Source: an uncultured Clostridium sp. (GTDB taxonomy: Bacteria > Bacillota > Clostridia > TANB77 > CAG-508). From it: 54,510 nt of DNA. This document shows positions 16,916-26,167 of the stretch, one piece after another. Positions within the stretch are counted from its first letter, which is position 1. Every line of letters begins with the position of its first letter. Where the stretch lies: NCBI GenBank assembly GCA_945865665.1, contig CAMBEE010000010.1, positions 1 to 54,510 on the forward strand, in the 5' to 3' direction. Under the pieces are notes generated by a model. The model was not told where the DNA came from and made no database searches. It was given only the letters and a program-made list of their open reading frames with translations. The translations under genes were made by a program, and so were the position numbers.

Positions 16916-17788
16916 ATGGAAATAAATTATGAAATAAAAAACAACACACAAACAATAAATAGCATATTACAAAATGAACTAAAAATATCATCAAGGCTTT
17001 TATACAAATTAATAAAATTAAATAAAATAGAACTTAATCACAAGCCTTGTGACACACGTAAAACATGCACTTTAGGAGACACAATTACAGTCAACTTTGA
17101 TTATGAAGAAGATAATTCAAATATTGTACCAACAAAGATGGATTTAAATATCATCTTCGAAGACGACTGGCTTTTAGTTGTGAATAAACCTGCTGGAATT
17201 GCAATACATCCATCAGTTTTACATTACTCTGATTCTTTGTGTAATGGTATAAGATTTTATTTTGATAAAATTGGTTTAAAGAAAAAAATAAGACCTGTTA
17301 ATAGGCTTGACCTAAACACATCTGGATTAGTTATCTTTGCAAAATGTGAATACATTCAAGAATGTTTAATTAACCAAATGAAAAAAAATCAATTTAAAAA
17401 AGAATATTTAGCCGTTTGTGATGGAATTTTTGACGAAAAATCTGGTACAATTAATTTACCAATTGCAAGAAAAGAAAATAGTATTATCGAAAGATGTATT
17501 TCTGAAAATGGTCAAACTGCCATAACTCATTATGAAATTTTAAAAGAATTTGATAATTATTCTTTAGTTAAATGTTCTTTGGAGACTGGTAGGACTCATC
17601 AAATTAGGGTTCATATGTCTGCCATCGGTCATCCTTTGCTTGGTGATAGTTTATATGGTTCTATTTCTGATTTAATTAATAGACAGGCTTTGCATTGCCA
17701 TAATTTGCAGTTTATTCATCCTGTTTATAATAATAATTTGAATTTTTTTGGTGATTTACCTAATGATTTTAAAATTTTTGATTTTTAA
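16916..17788 (+). CDS. RluA-family pseudouridine synthase
   Basis: The 290-residue protein has an N-terminal S4-like segment (SRLLYKLIKLNKIELNHK, about 26-43), then the catalytic-domain motifs NKPAGIAIHP (about 91-100), RPVNRLDLNTSGLVIFAK with the catalytic Asp, and GRTHQIRVHMSAIGHPLLGD near residue 225. The usual HRLD is NRLD here. The family isomerises uridines in 23S rRNA or tRNA; the target cannot be assigned. It converges on rnpB. Confidence 0.93.
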   Translation: MEINYEIKNNTQTINSILQNELKISSRLLYKLIKLNKIELNHKPCDTRKTCTLGDTITVNFDYEEDNSNIVPTKMDLNIIFEDDWLLVVNKPAGIAIHPSVLHYSDSLCNGIRFYFDKIGLKKKIRPVNRLDLNTSGLVIFAKCEYIQECLINQMKKNQFKKEYLAVCDGIFDEKSGTINLPIARKENSIIERCISENGQTAITHYEILKEFDNYSLVKCSLETGRTHQIRVHMSAIGHPLLGDSLYGSISDLINRQALHCHNLQFIHPVYNNNLNFFGDLPNDFKIFDF

Positions 17789-17796
17789 TAAAAAAA

Positions 17797-18139
17797 GAGC
17801 AAATCTGTAAGCCGGGTTCTGTCTTTTAAAATAGTCATTTATCTAGGACATATATTGCTATATGCCTCAAGCCACGCAATTCAAGAAGGCGTCGAGCAGA
17901 CTTAATCTTCTTTATTAGGTGTTGCTCCAGATGGGGTTTACACAGCATTCTATGTCACCATAGAACCGGTGAGCTCTTACCTCGCCTTTTCATCCTTACC
18001 CATACGGGCGGTTATTTTCTGTTGCACTTTCCTTATGGTTACCCACACTAGACGTTATCTAGCATCATTGCTCTATGGAGCCCGGACTTTCCTCTCGTAG
18101 TTCCTTTCGGAAGTTACCAGCGACTATTCAATTTACTCT
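17797..18139 (-). ncRNA. rnpB: RNase P RNA
   Basis: On the minus strand the conserved 5' core GAGGAAAGTCCGGGCTCC and, at the 3' end, ACAGAACCCGGCTTACAG are both present. Between them are GGTAAGGGTG-like and GTAAGAGCTCACC segments typical of the bacterial RNA. It folds into the catalytic RNA that trims tRNA 5' leaders. The 3' end runs into a U tract (about 17790-17797). The 5' end is estimated from an extended -10 box. Confidence 0.97.
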
Positions 18140-18145
18140 TTGAAA

Positions 18146-18154
18146 ATTATATCA
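18146..18154 (-). promoter_or_regulatory. Extended -10 promoter of rnpB
   Basis: On the minus strand TGATATAAT overlaps the TGA stop of the upstream gene. It would start transcription about 7 bp downstream, at the presumed rnpB 5' end. Confidence 0.6.
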
Positions 18155-19114
18155 CATATTTTCTAATTCTTCCAGTAAATTTTTATATTTTATCAAAAAA
18201 ATATCTTTTTCTTTTAATTCAATTGCTCCCTGTAACTCTTTTAACATAATATATGCCTTATTTATATTATATTTATTTTTTTTTATTTCAGAACTTTCAG
18301 CCAATTTTGAAAACTCCTGTAATGCATCATTTGCATAATCAGAAATATCTTCCCAATCCTCTTCTTCTAGAATACTATACGCCCTAAAAATATCATTCTT
18401 TGTTTTGATAACTACCTTTTCCTTTTCGTCGTCTGTACATTCTTCAACAAACTTTGGCAAATAACCATATAAACTAGACAATTCTTTTAATGTATCTTTT
18501 TTATTTTCATCATTTATTGCTTTTGTTAATTTATCAAACTCTCTATTAAAATTCGTTATTTCTTCTTTGTTTATATTTGTTTTATATAAATCTAAAATTG
18601 CAGGATATAATGATGTGTACATTTTTTCGGTTTCGTTCTTTATTTGTTTCCAATTTACTTCAGTGTCTCTTGTTAGTATTCCTTTTTCTTCTATATTATA
18701 TTTTTTTTTATTTTCTTGCACATTTTCATTGCTCTTTTCAGAAGAACTTGAAGAGCCATCTTTTTTTGAATCTCCGCTTTTCTGAGAGCTATCATCCTTT
18801 TTTGAGTTTCCATCTTCTGCAGAACTATCTTCTGACTTTTTCCCAGTTGTGTCTTCATTATTTGTTTCTGTTGTATTTTCTTCTTCTTTTGGTTCTGTAA
18901 CTGAAATTGTATAATTTTCAAATTTGATATTATTTATTTCATTAAATAAATCAGTAAATTTGTTATCAAAATACTTTATTGAGCTTAATGATTTTTCTTG
19001 TATTTTATCTTGTGACTCGTCTTTCCCTGATACTTTATACACTAAAAAAATTGATAATAAAATTAATAATATTATAAATATATATGCAATTCTTGCGTAC
19101 TTCTTCAAATTCAA
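18152..19114 (-). CDS. Membrane-anchored hypothetical protein with Ser-rich linker
   Basis: The 320-residue protein has one N-terminal transmembrane anchor (residues 10-27, AYIFIILLILLSIFLVY) and a short extracytoplasmic helix. A linker at about 75-135 is dominated by Ser, Lys, Asp, Glu and Asn. The C-terminal domain (about 150-320) is helical, with WKQIKNETEKMYTSLYPAIL and FRAYSILEEEDWEDISDYAN. I do not recognise the family. Its stop codon overlaps the rnpB promoter. Confidence 0.75.
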   Translation of the reverse strand: MNLKKYARIAYIFIILLILLSIFLVYKVSGKDESQDKIQEKSLSSIKYFDNKFTDLFNEINNIKFENYTISVTEPKEEENTTETNNEDTTGKKSEDSSAEDGNSKKDDSSQKSGDSKKDGSSSSSEKSNENVQENKKKYNIEEKGILTRDTEVNWKQIKNETEKMYTSLYPAILDLYKTNINKEEITNFNREFDKLTKAINDENKKDTLKELSSLYGYLPKFVEECTDDEKEKVVIKTKNDIFRAYSILEEEDWEDISDYANDALQEFSKLAESSEIKKNKYNINKAYIMLKELQGAIELKEKDIFLIKYKNLLEELENM

Positions 19115-19376
19115 ACCTCCCGTTATATTATATTTTAGACAAACAACTTTTATATATTTAAAATTTACTTATACTAAATTATAATTTTTATTGATTTAGA
19201 TGTTATTTTTATTATTTGCTTTTTTTTATAAAGTATTCCAAATAAATTTTATATGTATATTTTTTTAGATAAATAATATACTAATTTAATATGACAAAGT
19301 ATATTTTATTTTTTATTGATTACCTCAATTGGTTAATTTAAAGTCTTTATAATACATAAAAGGAGTTATCGGATTT

Positions 19377-19655
19377 ATGGTTTCAGTTAATTTATATAGT
19401 GAAAAATCTGAAGAGATAGAAAATTTTTTGAGTTTATTTTATAATTCCTCTTTTAATATGAATAATATTTTGAATTGGGAACACAAATATGAGAATCCAA
19501 TTGAAATAACAGAAATTATTGGTGCATTTGTAGATAATATTGAAAGATTTGAAATCATGATGTGGATATCTTTGGATAAAGGTGTTTATATCCATGTTAC
19601 TGAAGATAATGCTAATAGTTTAATTAAGTATCTTTATGAAAGATATCCTTATTAA
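19377..19655 (+). CDS. Hypothetical 92-residue protein
   Basis: This soluble acidic protein has the pattern MVSVNLYSEKSEEIENFLSL...NPIEITEIIGAFVDNIERFE..MMWISLDKGVYIHVTEDNANS. The ribosome binding site is AAAGGAG. A compact alpha/beta domain is likely. I recognise no function. It is followed by a bidirectional terminator. Confidence 0.7.
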   Translation: MVSVNLYSEKSEEIENFLSLFYNSSFNMNNILNWEHKYENPIEITEIIGAFVDNIERFEIMMWISLDKGVYIHVTEDNANSLIKYLYERYPY

Positions 19656-19705
19656 AAAAAGAATTTCTATTAGTTTTTTTGACTATAGAAATTCTTTTTA
19701 TATTA
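19654..19705. terminator. Bidirectional terminator
   Basis: GAATTTCTAT (19661-19670) pairs with ATAGAAATTC (19685-19694). An A run precedes and a T run follows, so it can serve both convergent genes. Confidence 0.85.
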
Positions 19706-19706
19706 T

Positions 19707-20279
19707 TTACTCTTCTTCACTAATATGTTCAACAGTTTTATCATCTTCTAATTTTGGATCAGACTCTACTGTTACAGTTTCTTCCAAATTTGACTTTTCT
19801 TCATTCTCTGTTTGTTGACTTTCCTCAGTTTCATTATTAACAACATCATTCCCATCAAACGGATTATTACTTTTTTCTATTACTTCAACTTCTTTAGCTG
19901 GTTCTTTTTTTACTTCTTCTTGTTTTGCACCACATTTAGGACAGAATTTTACATCTTTTTCAATTTCAGCAAAGCAACTTGAACATTGTTTTTTATCTTT
20001 TAACTCTAGACATTGCTTTAAATTTGAATCGATTTCATCACTTAAAACATCAATTTTTGTACATTTTTCTTCAATCTCTTTTTCGATGTCATATTCACCT
20101 TTTCTTGTATGTTTTTGATAAACTGATTCCCCTATTTCCTTATAAATGTCATTTATTTGTGATTTTAAATCAGATATTTTCATTCTTAATTTAGCTTCCT
20201 TTGCTAATTTTCCAGTTTTATCTGCCGTAACTTTGTATGCTTCACTTGCTTTCTTCCCTATTTTATCAAAAAAATCCAT
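19707..20279 (-). CDS. Coiled-coil zinc-ribbon protein
   Basis: The 190-residue protein starts with an amphipathic helical region (KIGKKASEAYKVTADKTGKL) and a coiled coil to about residue 95. A zinc ribbon follows, CSSCFAEI..VKFCPKCGAKQEE (about 98-122), then an acidic tail rich in Glu, Asn and Thr. Proteins of this type are common in Clostridia and have no assigned role. It is cytoplasmic, with no signal peptide. Confidence 0.8.
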   Translation of the reverse strand: MDFFDKIGKKASEAYKVTADKTGKLAKEAKLRMKISDLKSQINDIYKEIGESVYQKHTRKGEYDIEKEIEEKCTKIDVLSDEIDSNLKQCLELKDKKQCSSCFAEIEKDVKFCPKCGAKQEEVKKEPAKEVEVIEKSNNPFDGNDVVNNETEESQQTENEEKSNLEETVTVESDPKLEDDKTVEHISEEE

Positions 20280-20465
20280 TTCTATTCCTCCATTCAGTCA
20301 TCAAACTCTAGATACACTTTATAATATTGATTTTTATACAAATCAGTACCTTTTATATTTTATTTTTATATTTCAAAATTTGATAACTTTTTTATAAATA
20401 TTATTTCATTTTTTTTAAATTTTATTCTTAAATTTATTTATATATTAATTTCAATTTTATAATTT

Positions 20466-21446
20466 TTATTCCGTTTTTCTGTCACGTGTCATTAAACTTT
20501 TTACAGCTTCTTGTGGGTCAAGATTTTCGTATAAAACTTTATAAACAGTTTCAACTATCGGCATTTCAATATTATGTAATTTTCCAAGTTCATATGCAAC
20601 TTCAATATTATCAACACTTTCAATTACCATACCAACTTCTTTTTTTGTTTCTTCAAGTGATTTTCCTTGCCCTATTAAATATCCAGCTTTTCTATTTCTA
20701 CTATGTTCACTTAAACAAGTTACTATCAAATCTCCAAGGCCACTTAAACCATAAAATGTTTCTTCTTTTCCACCAAGTTCAACACCTAAACGCACAATTT
20801 CTTTTAACCCTCTGGTTATTAATGCTGCAAAGCTATTATCTCCTAAACCAATTCCTGCAGCTGCACCTGAGCAAAATGCAATTATATTCTTTAATGCTCC
20901 ACCAAGTTCTACACCTTTTACATCATTTGATGTATATATTCTCATTTTTTCTGACATAAATGCGTCTTGTACCATTTTTAATATATTTTGATGTTTTGAT
21001 GCAATTACTAGTGCCGTTGGTACCGCTATTGAAACTTCTTCTGCATGACTTGGTCCAGATAATGCACCCACTTTTGCTGTTGGCATTTCTTCTAAAATAA
21101 CTTCGTCCAATGTTTCTAATGTTTCTTTTTCAAATCCTTTTGAACATATTATTACTGGTTTATTTCCTACATATTCTTTATATTGTCTAAATGTACTTCT
21201 TGTAAATTTTGATGGTGTAACATGTAAAATCATTTTGCTATTTTTAATTACTTCCTCAAAATCTGTTGAGCACATAATATTTTCTGGCAATTCAACACCA
21301 GGCAAAAATTTACATTTTCTTTCATTGTTTATTAAATCTCTTTCTTCTTCCATAAAAGACCATATTTTAACATTGTTTCCTACACTTGCTAAATGTACAG
21401 CCAAGGCAACTCCCCAGCTTCCACTTCCAATTATTGCAATATTCAT
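20466..21446 (-). CDS. gpsA: Glycerol-3-phosphate dehydrogenase [NAD(P)+]
   Basis: The 326-residue protein has the nucleotide-binding IGSGSWGVALA (5-15), CSKGFEKETL, LSGPSHAEEV, and the catalytic-region GVELGGALKNIIAFCSG with its active-site Lys, then GLSGLGDLIVTC. It reduces dihydroxyacetone phosphate to sn-glycerol 3-phosphate for phospholipid synthesis. It follows plsY, which uses the same product, so gene order and pathway match. A 61-bp-armed inverted repeat separates the two. Confidence 0.97.
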   Translation of the reverse strand: MNIAIIGSGSWGVALAVHLASVGNNVKIWSFMEEERDLINNERKCKFLPGVELPENIMCSTDFEEVIKNSKMILHVTPSKFTRSTFRQYKEYVGNKPVIICSKGFEKETLETLDEVILEEMPTAKVGALSGPSHAEEVSIAVPTALVIASKHQNILKMVQDAFMSEKMRIYTSNDVKGVELGGALKNIIAFCSGAAAGIGLGDNSFAALITRGLKEIVRLGVELGGKEETFYGLSGLGDLIVTCLSEHSRNRKAGYLIGQGKSLEETKKEVGMVIESVDNIEVAYELGKLHNIEMPIVETVYKVLYENLDPQEAVKSLMTRDRKTE

Positions 21447-21491
21447 AGTTTTTTCATCTCACCTTTCTCTTTCATCTTTTTTTTCAATCAA

Positions 21492-21651
21492 TTGAACCAA
21501 TGGGGACGTTCTTAAATTTGAACCAATGGGGACGTTCTTAAATTGGTTGAAAATTATTAATTATATTAAAAGAGTATTTTATATTTATTATTTCAACCAA
21601 TTTAAGAACGTCCCCATTGGTTCAAATTTAAGAACGTCCCCATTGGTTCAA
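21492..21651. repeat. Large perfect inverted repeat built from four family C repeats
   Basis: Arms of 61 bp (21492-21552 and 21591-21651) match perfectly around a 38-bp AT-rich loop. Each arm holds two direct copies of AACCAATGGGGACGTTCTTA. Transcribed as part of plsY-gpsA, it would form a very long hairpin. A diverged single copy lies at 40515-40547. Confidence 0.92.
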
Positions 21652-21670
21652 ATTGGTTCCATTGATTGAA

Positions 21671-22318
21671 TTATTTTGTATTTTTAAAACTTAATTTGTT
21701 TTCTGTTCCACTTAAAATTCTTTTAATATTACTTCTATGATTATATAAAACAATTATAGCTAATATTACACTATAAATAAAATAAACTCTACCACTTTTG
21801 CCATCTGTTAAAACAGTGTAATGTTGATTTATGAATAATGTTAAAACTGGAAACAATACTGCTGCAGCACAAGAACCTAATGATACCATTCTTGTTAATG
21901 CCATTAAGACTACTGCAAATACTAAACAAATTAGTCCTATTTGCCAGTTACTCATAAGTAAAACTCCAAGTGATGTTGCTACACCCTTTCCACCTTTAAA
22001 TCCAAAGAATATTGGAAATGTATGCCCTAAAACAACTGCAATTCCTGCTATTTGTAAAAGTAATTCTCTATCTAAATTTTTTGCAATATTTCCTACAATT
22101 ATTGCAATTACTATAGAAACAACTCCTTTTAAAATGTCACAGACTAATGTAATTACTGCTGCCTTTTTTCCAACTGAACGCAACATATTAGTTGTCCCTG
22201 CATTTCCACTTCCTTTTTCTCTTACATCAAATCCTGCCATTTTTTTGCTTATTAATACTGAAAAATTTATGCTACCTATTAGGTATGCTATTACTGCTAC
22301 TATTATGTATGCTGCCAT
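21671..22318 (-). CDS. plsY: Glycerol-3-phosphate acyltransferase
   Basis: The start is taken at 22318 (MAAYIIVAVIAY), with GAAGGT upstream; the frame stays open to 22348. The 215-residue integral membrane protein has the PlsY signatures GSGNAGTTNMLR (about 37-48), CDILKGVV, and GHTFPIFFGFKGGKGVATSLG (about 99-119), and several transmembrane helices. It transfers acyl groups from acyl-phosphate to glycerol 3-phosphate. It is flanked by der and gpsA, a common arrangement in Clostridia. Confidence 0.95.
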   Translation of the reverse strand: MAAYIIVAVIAYLIGSINFSVLISKKMAGFDVREKGSGNAGTTNMLRSVGKKAAVITLVCDILKGVVSIVIAIIVGNIAKNLDRELLLQIAGIAVVLGHTFPIFFGFKGGKGVATSLGVLLMSNWQIGLICLVFAVVLMALTRMVSLGSCAAAVLFPVLTLFINQHYTVLTDGKSGRVYFIYSVILAIIVLYNHRSNIKRILSGTENKLSFKNTK

Positions 22319-22364
22319 TTTCTTTACCTTCTTTCTTTTGAATATCAATGTCTTTTTAAAGACG

Positions 22365-22397
22365 ATGTCTCAAACAGAACCGTCCCCAATGCGACAT
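22365..22397. repeat. Short repeat, family B, copy 2
   Basis: ATGTCTCAAACAGAACCGTC followed by CCCAATGCGACAT has complementary ends (ATGTCKC...GMGACAT). It abuts the stop codon of der. Confidence 0.85.
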
Positions 22398-23722
22398 TAT
22401 TCTTTTTCTCCCTTTTCTCTAACAATAATTCTAACCGGAGTACCCTCAAGTCCAAATTCTTTTCTAATTTGATTTACCAAATATCTTTGATAAGAAAAAT
22501 GGAATAATTGTTTATTATTAACAAAAATAACAAATGTTGGTGGCTTTGTAGAAGCCTGTGTTCCATAATAGATTTTTAATCTTCTTCCCTTATCTGTTGG
22601 TGGTTGAACAATTGCTATTGCCTCATTTATTACTTGATTTAATACTGATGTTGATACTCTTAACGCATTTTGTTTTGCAACATTGTTTATCAAATCAAAT
22701 AATTTATCAACCCTTTGTCCAGTTTTTGCAGATATAAAAATCATTGGTGCATATGATAAATATGATAATTTTTCATAAACTTCTTTTTTATATTTTTCTA
22801 GAGTTCCTGTTGTTTTTTCATATTCATCCCATTTGTTTACAACAATTATGACACCTTTTCCAGCCTCATGAGCTTCACCTGCAATTTTTGCATCTTGGTC
22901 TGTTACACCATCATTTGCATCAATCATCATTAAACATACATCAGCCCTTTCAACTGCTAATAAACTTCTTTGAACACTATATTTTTCAATTGATTCATTT
23001 ACTTTTGCTTTTTTTCTAATACCTGCTGTGTCTATTAAAACATATTTACCATGTTCGTTTTCGAATGGTGAATCTATTGCATCTCTGGTTGTTCCTGCAA
23101 TATTACTTACGATTGTTCTTTTTTCTCCTAAAATTTTATTTATTAAAGAAGATTTACCAACATTTGGTTTTCCTATTACAGCAACTTTGATAATTTCTTC
23201 ATCATCTTCTGAATCATCTTTTTCAGGAAAATGTTCATATATTGCATCAAGTACATCACCTATTCCTAAAGCATTTGATGCAGATATTGGATATGGGTCA
23301 CCTAATCCTAAATTATAAAATTCATATGCCTCTTGTCTATCTTTTTCGTAATTATCTGCTTTGTTGCATACTAAAACAATTGGCTTTCCTGATTTTTTAA
23401 GCATTAATGCAATCTCTCTGTCAGCTGCCGTAACACCTTGCCTAATATCTGTTAAAAAGATTATTACATCTGCCATTGATATTGCTAAATTTGCTTGTTC
23501 TCTCATTTGAGACAAAATGATATCCTCTGATTCTGGTTCGATACCACCTGTATCTACTAATGTGAATTTTCTTCCACGCCAATTTGTTTCTGCATATATT
23601 CTGTCTCTTGTTACTCCAGGTGTGTCTTGTACTATTGATATTCTACTTCCCACCAAATAGTTGAAAAATGTTGATTTTCCTACATTTGGTTTTCCTATTA
23701 TTGCTACTATTGGTTTTGCCAT
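22397..23722 (-). CDS. der: Ribosome biogenesis GTPase Der (EngA)
   Basis: The 441-residue protein has tandem GTPase domains: first G1 GKPNVGKSTFFN (about 10-21) with DTGGIE and NKAD, second G1 GKPNVGKSSLIN (about 183) with DTAGIRKK and NKWDEYEK. A C-terminal KH-like domain ends EFGLEGTPVRIIVREK. The double-GTPase layout is diagnostic. Der acts in 50S subunit assembly. Family B repeats flank the gene on both sides. Confidence 0.98.
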   Translation of the reverse strand: MAKPIVAIIGKPNVGKSTFFNYLVGSRISIVQDTPGVTRDRIYAETNWRGRKFTLVDTGGIEPESEDIILSQMREQANLAISMADVIIFLTDIRQGVTAADREIALMLKKSGKPIVLVCNKADNYEKDRQEAYEFYNLGLGDPYPISASNALGIGDVLDAIYEHFPEKDDSEDDEEIIKVAVIGKPNVGKSSLINKILGEKRTIVSNIAGTTRDAIDSPFENEHGKYVLIDTAGIRKKAKVNESIEKYSVQRSLLAVERADVCLMMIDANDGVTDQDAKIAGEAHEAGKGVIIVVNKWDEYEKTTGTLEKYKKEVYEKLSYLSYAPMIFISAKTGQRVDKLFDLINNVAKQNALRVSTSVLNQVINEAIAIVQPPTDKGRRLKIYYGTQASTKPPTFVIFVNNKQLFHFSYQRYLVNQIRKEFGLEGTPVRIIVREKGEKE

Positions 23723-23766
23723 TTTTCTTCCCTCGCTTTACTATCTAATTGTCCTTCAAAATTTTT

Positions 23767-23817
23767 ATGTCCCATTTGGAACCGATGTTCCAAACAGAAC
23801 TGTCCCCAAGGAGACAT
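23767..23817. repeat. Short repeat, family B, copy 3
   Basis: This longer copy begins ATGTCCCAT, contains GGAACCGATGTTCCAAACAG and the TGTCCCC core, and ends GAGACAT. It lies between the DUF2207 gene stop and the der start. Confidence 0.85.
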
Positions 23818-23818
23818 T

Positions 23819-25753
23819 TTATCTTCCGGCCTCCGCCACCACCGGCCTCCGGCCTCCACCGCCGCCTCCTGAGAAGCCGCCGCCTCCGCCAGAGCCTGAT
23901 GAATATGTTGATGAATATGTTGAATGTGCTGATTGTATTGAAGAGCTCATTGCATTTGTAAAACTACTACTAAAATCAGTATGTAACATCAAATTCATAT
24001 ATGAATATGTAGCTATGCTATCTGACATGTTCTCAAAATCTGGATATACAATTTTTAGTTGTTTTATAACTTTATCAGCAACTCCCATTGCTGTTGCATA
24101 TACCAAATATTTTTCCCATATAACTAATTCTGGAACTTCTCTTTTATCTAGCATTGAGAATTCTTCCATAAATACTTTTAGCCCTTTCCATTCTGCCTGT
24201 TTATCAATACCTTTTTGTGTAAATATATTTGATTTCTTTTGAATTTTCCAACATAGATATGCATTAATTGCTGATATTACAATTGCAAAGATTGGTATTA
24301 TAGCGAATACAAACCAACATAAAGCAATTATTGCAACTATGTATCCTACTTTAGCAGATGAATATTTTTTATAGTCCGTATATCCTTCTGCATCTATAAT
24401 CCCATCATCTTCAAGTTGTGTTTCTACACTTCTAAAAGTACCTGACAGTAAATTTTCAACTTTAGATGGATTATTTTTTATATACTTTTGTAATTCTTTT
24501 AATGTTATAACTTTTTTACTTCCAGCTGCATTTTTTACAAATGTCATAATACGCTGTTCATTTGGTTTTAAACCATCACTTACTTGTTTCAAAACATAAA
24601 TATTTGTAACATCTTTATTTTTTTCATTTTTTTCTAATTTTACGTCTAAATATTTCTTTAAAGTTAAATCAAGCATTGTTGCTGAAAATATTTTTCCAAA
24701 TTCTAATGAAGAAAATTGAGACCTTATTGGGTTTAATATTCTCATTACTTCTCCTGGAGTCGCACCTTCATCTGGAATATCTCTAAAATACTTATATTGA
24801 GTTGTTGCAACAATTTTTTCTCTATTTTCTATTTCTTTCAATTTTGCCTTATACTTTTTAGTCTGCTTAAGTTCCGCAATAATCACAATTAAAAATATTG
24901 AACCAAATATTAAAATTATAATTAGTCCAACAAGCCAATCAGAATTTTCTTGCATCCAACTATCTATTTTTCTTTGCCTGTTAGCCTTATTGGCCCACTT
25001 TGTTTCCTCTTTAACGACTGTATTTAGTATATCTGTTTGTTTTACTCTACCAGAAGTATTAATTAAATTTGTTGGAAACAATGTTCTTACTTCTACATAT
25101 GTTCCATGTTTAAATTGATTTATTTCAAATTGAATTTTATTTGTATCTGTTGCATATATTGTCCCATTTAAACCTGCTGTATGTCCCCAAACTTTAATTT
25201 CTTCTTTATTTGAAACATTTGATGGCAAATAAATTGTACCTATAATTCTTTTAGCATCTACTTCAAAATCTTTTCCTACAAATTGCCAATATAATTCAGC
25301 ATAATCATTATATTTTGTTATAGCATCATTTACTCTATATGAAATCTGATATGTTCTTAATGATGATGTTGTATCTAAACCGACACCCCATCCAATTTCA
25401 AAATCATTGTCTTCATTTTCAGTTCCATAGTAATATCCTTTTTGTACATGATATGCCCATTCATTTGTTTTCTTAAAGTCAGTTGATGTTCCATTGGTTA
25501 TATCTTTTACAGTTACATTTGTTATACTTGAATATTTGCTTTTGTCTTTTTTAAATGTTTTGTACAAAGTATTTGTATTTTTTATATTTATGTACCATGT
25601 TTCAGTAACATCCATACTTCCATCATTATTAATTTGTGCATCAAAACCCAAATCACCAAGATATAGGCTTCCTGCATTTGATTTTACTGTTCCCAATAAT
25701 ATTAGAATCATTGCAAATATTATTGTTACAAGTAACTTTTTCTCCTTTCTCAT
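23819..25753 (-). CDS. DUF2207 family membrane protein with Gly-rich tail
   Basis: The 644-residue protein has a signal peptide (residues 1-27) and an N-terminal extracytoplasmic DUF2207 domain (MDVTETWYINI, YWQFVGKDFEVDAKRI). Two hydrophobic regions follow (about 273-293 and 455-490), separated by a cytoplasmic part with IPDEGATPGEVMRIL and a winged-helix-like region, then a Gly-rich C terminus after YSSGSGGGGG. The role of the family is unknown. The tail is odd: read directly it ends GGRRPVVAEAGR, but removing one C from each of three GGCCGG sites gives an unbroken Gly run ending in Arg at the same stop. The last 80 bp are far more GC-rich than the rest of the window. Confidence 0.88.
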   Translation of the reverse strand: MRKEKKLLVTIIFAMILILLGTVKSNAGSLYLGDLGFDAQINNDGSMDVTETWYINIKNTNTLYKTFKKDKSKYSSITNVTVKDITNGTSTDFKKTNEWAYHVQKGYYYGTENEDNDFEIGWGVGLDTTSSLRTYQISYRVNDAITKYNDYAELYWQFVGKDFEVDAKRIIGTIYLPSNVSNKEEIKVWGHTAGLNGTIYATDTNKIQFEINQFKHGTYVEVRTLFPTNLINTSGRVKQTDILNTVVKEETKWANKANRQRKIDSWMQENSDWLVGLIIILIFGSIFLIVIIAELKQTKKYKAKLKEIENREKIVATTQYKYFRDIPDEGATPGEVMRILNPIRSQFSSLEFGKIFSATMLDLTLKKYLDVKLEKNEKNKDVTNIYVLKQVSDGLKPNEQRIMTFVKNAAGSKKVITLKELQKYIKNNPSKVENLLSGTFRSVETQLEDDGIIDAEGYTDYKKYSSAKVGYIVAIIALCWFVFAIIPIFAIVISAINAYLCWKIQKKSNIFTQKGIDKQAEWKGLKVFMEEFSMLDKREVPELVIWEKYLVYATAMGVADKVIKQLKIVYPDFENMSDSIATYSYMNLMLHTDFSSSFTNAMSSSIQSAHSTYSSTYSSGSGGGGGFSGGGGGGRRPVVAEAGR

Positions 25754-25833
25754 ATGTACCCTCCTTTATTTTCTATCACAATAATTCTACTATATTGAAC
25801 TTAAAATTGCAATGTTTTTAGAATATTTTAAAA

Positions 25834-25871
25834 CAAAAAAAATACCAGAAAATATTTTCATATTCTCTAGT
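25834..25871 (-). terminator. Terminator after rpmE
   Basis: On the minus strand ACTAGAGAATA pairs with ATATTTTCTGGT around a short loop. A run of eight or more U follows. Confidence 0.8.
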
Positions 25872-25889
25872 ACTTCTAATCTTTTGATC

Positions 25890-26090
25890 CTATGCAAGAC
25901 CATATTTCTTTTTAAATTTATCTGCTCTACCACCAACTGTTTCTTGTCTTAAGTTTCCTGTCCAGTATGGATGACATTTTGAGCAAACATCAACTTTTAT
26001 ATCTTTTTTTGTTGAACCAACTTCTAAAACATTTCCACATGCACATGTGATTGTTGTTTGGTTGTATTCTGGATGTATTCCTTCTTTCAT
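25890..26090 (-). CDS. rpmE: 50S ribosomal protein L31 (zinc-binding form)
   Basis: The start is placed at 26090 (MKEGIHPEY), with AGAGGTGAAATT upstream. The 66-residue protein keeps the zinc cysteines CAC (about 16-18) and CSKC (about 36-39) and the L31 motif [20 protein letters not shown]. The cysteine-containing form is the zinc-replete paralogue. Confidence 0.97.
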   Translation of the reverse strand: MKEGIHPEYNQTTITCACGNVLEVGSTKKDIKVDVCSKCHPYWTGNLRQETVGGRADKFKKKYGLA

Positions 26091-26167
26091 TTTAATTTCA
26101 CCTCTTTTTCGTATTTTATAACATGACTGTTTTTTATAATAACATATTATCAAAATTTTTTCAAGTA

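Noticed and set aside
21831..22472. Plus-strand open frame of 213 residues
   Set aside because: It lies opposite plsY and the end of der, which are both unmistakable genes.
23661..24242. Plus-strand open frame of 193 residues with a Pro-rich segment
   Set aside because: It is the antisense shadow of the Gly-rich tail of the DUF2207 gene and the end of der.
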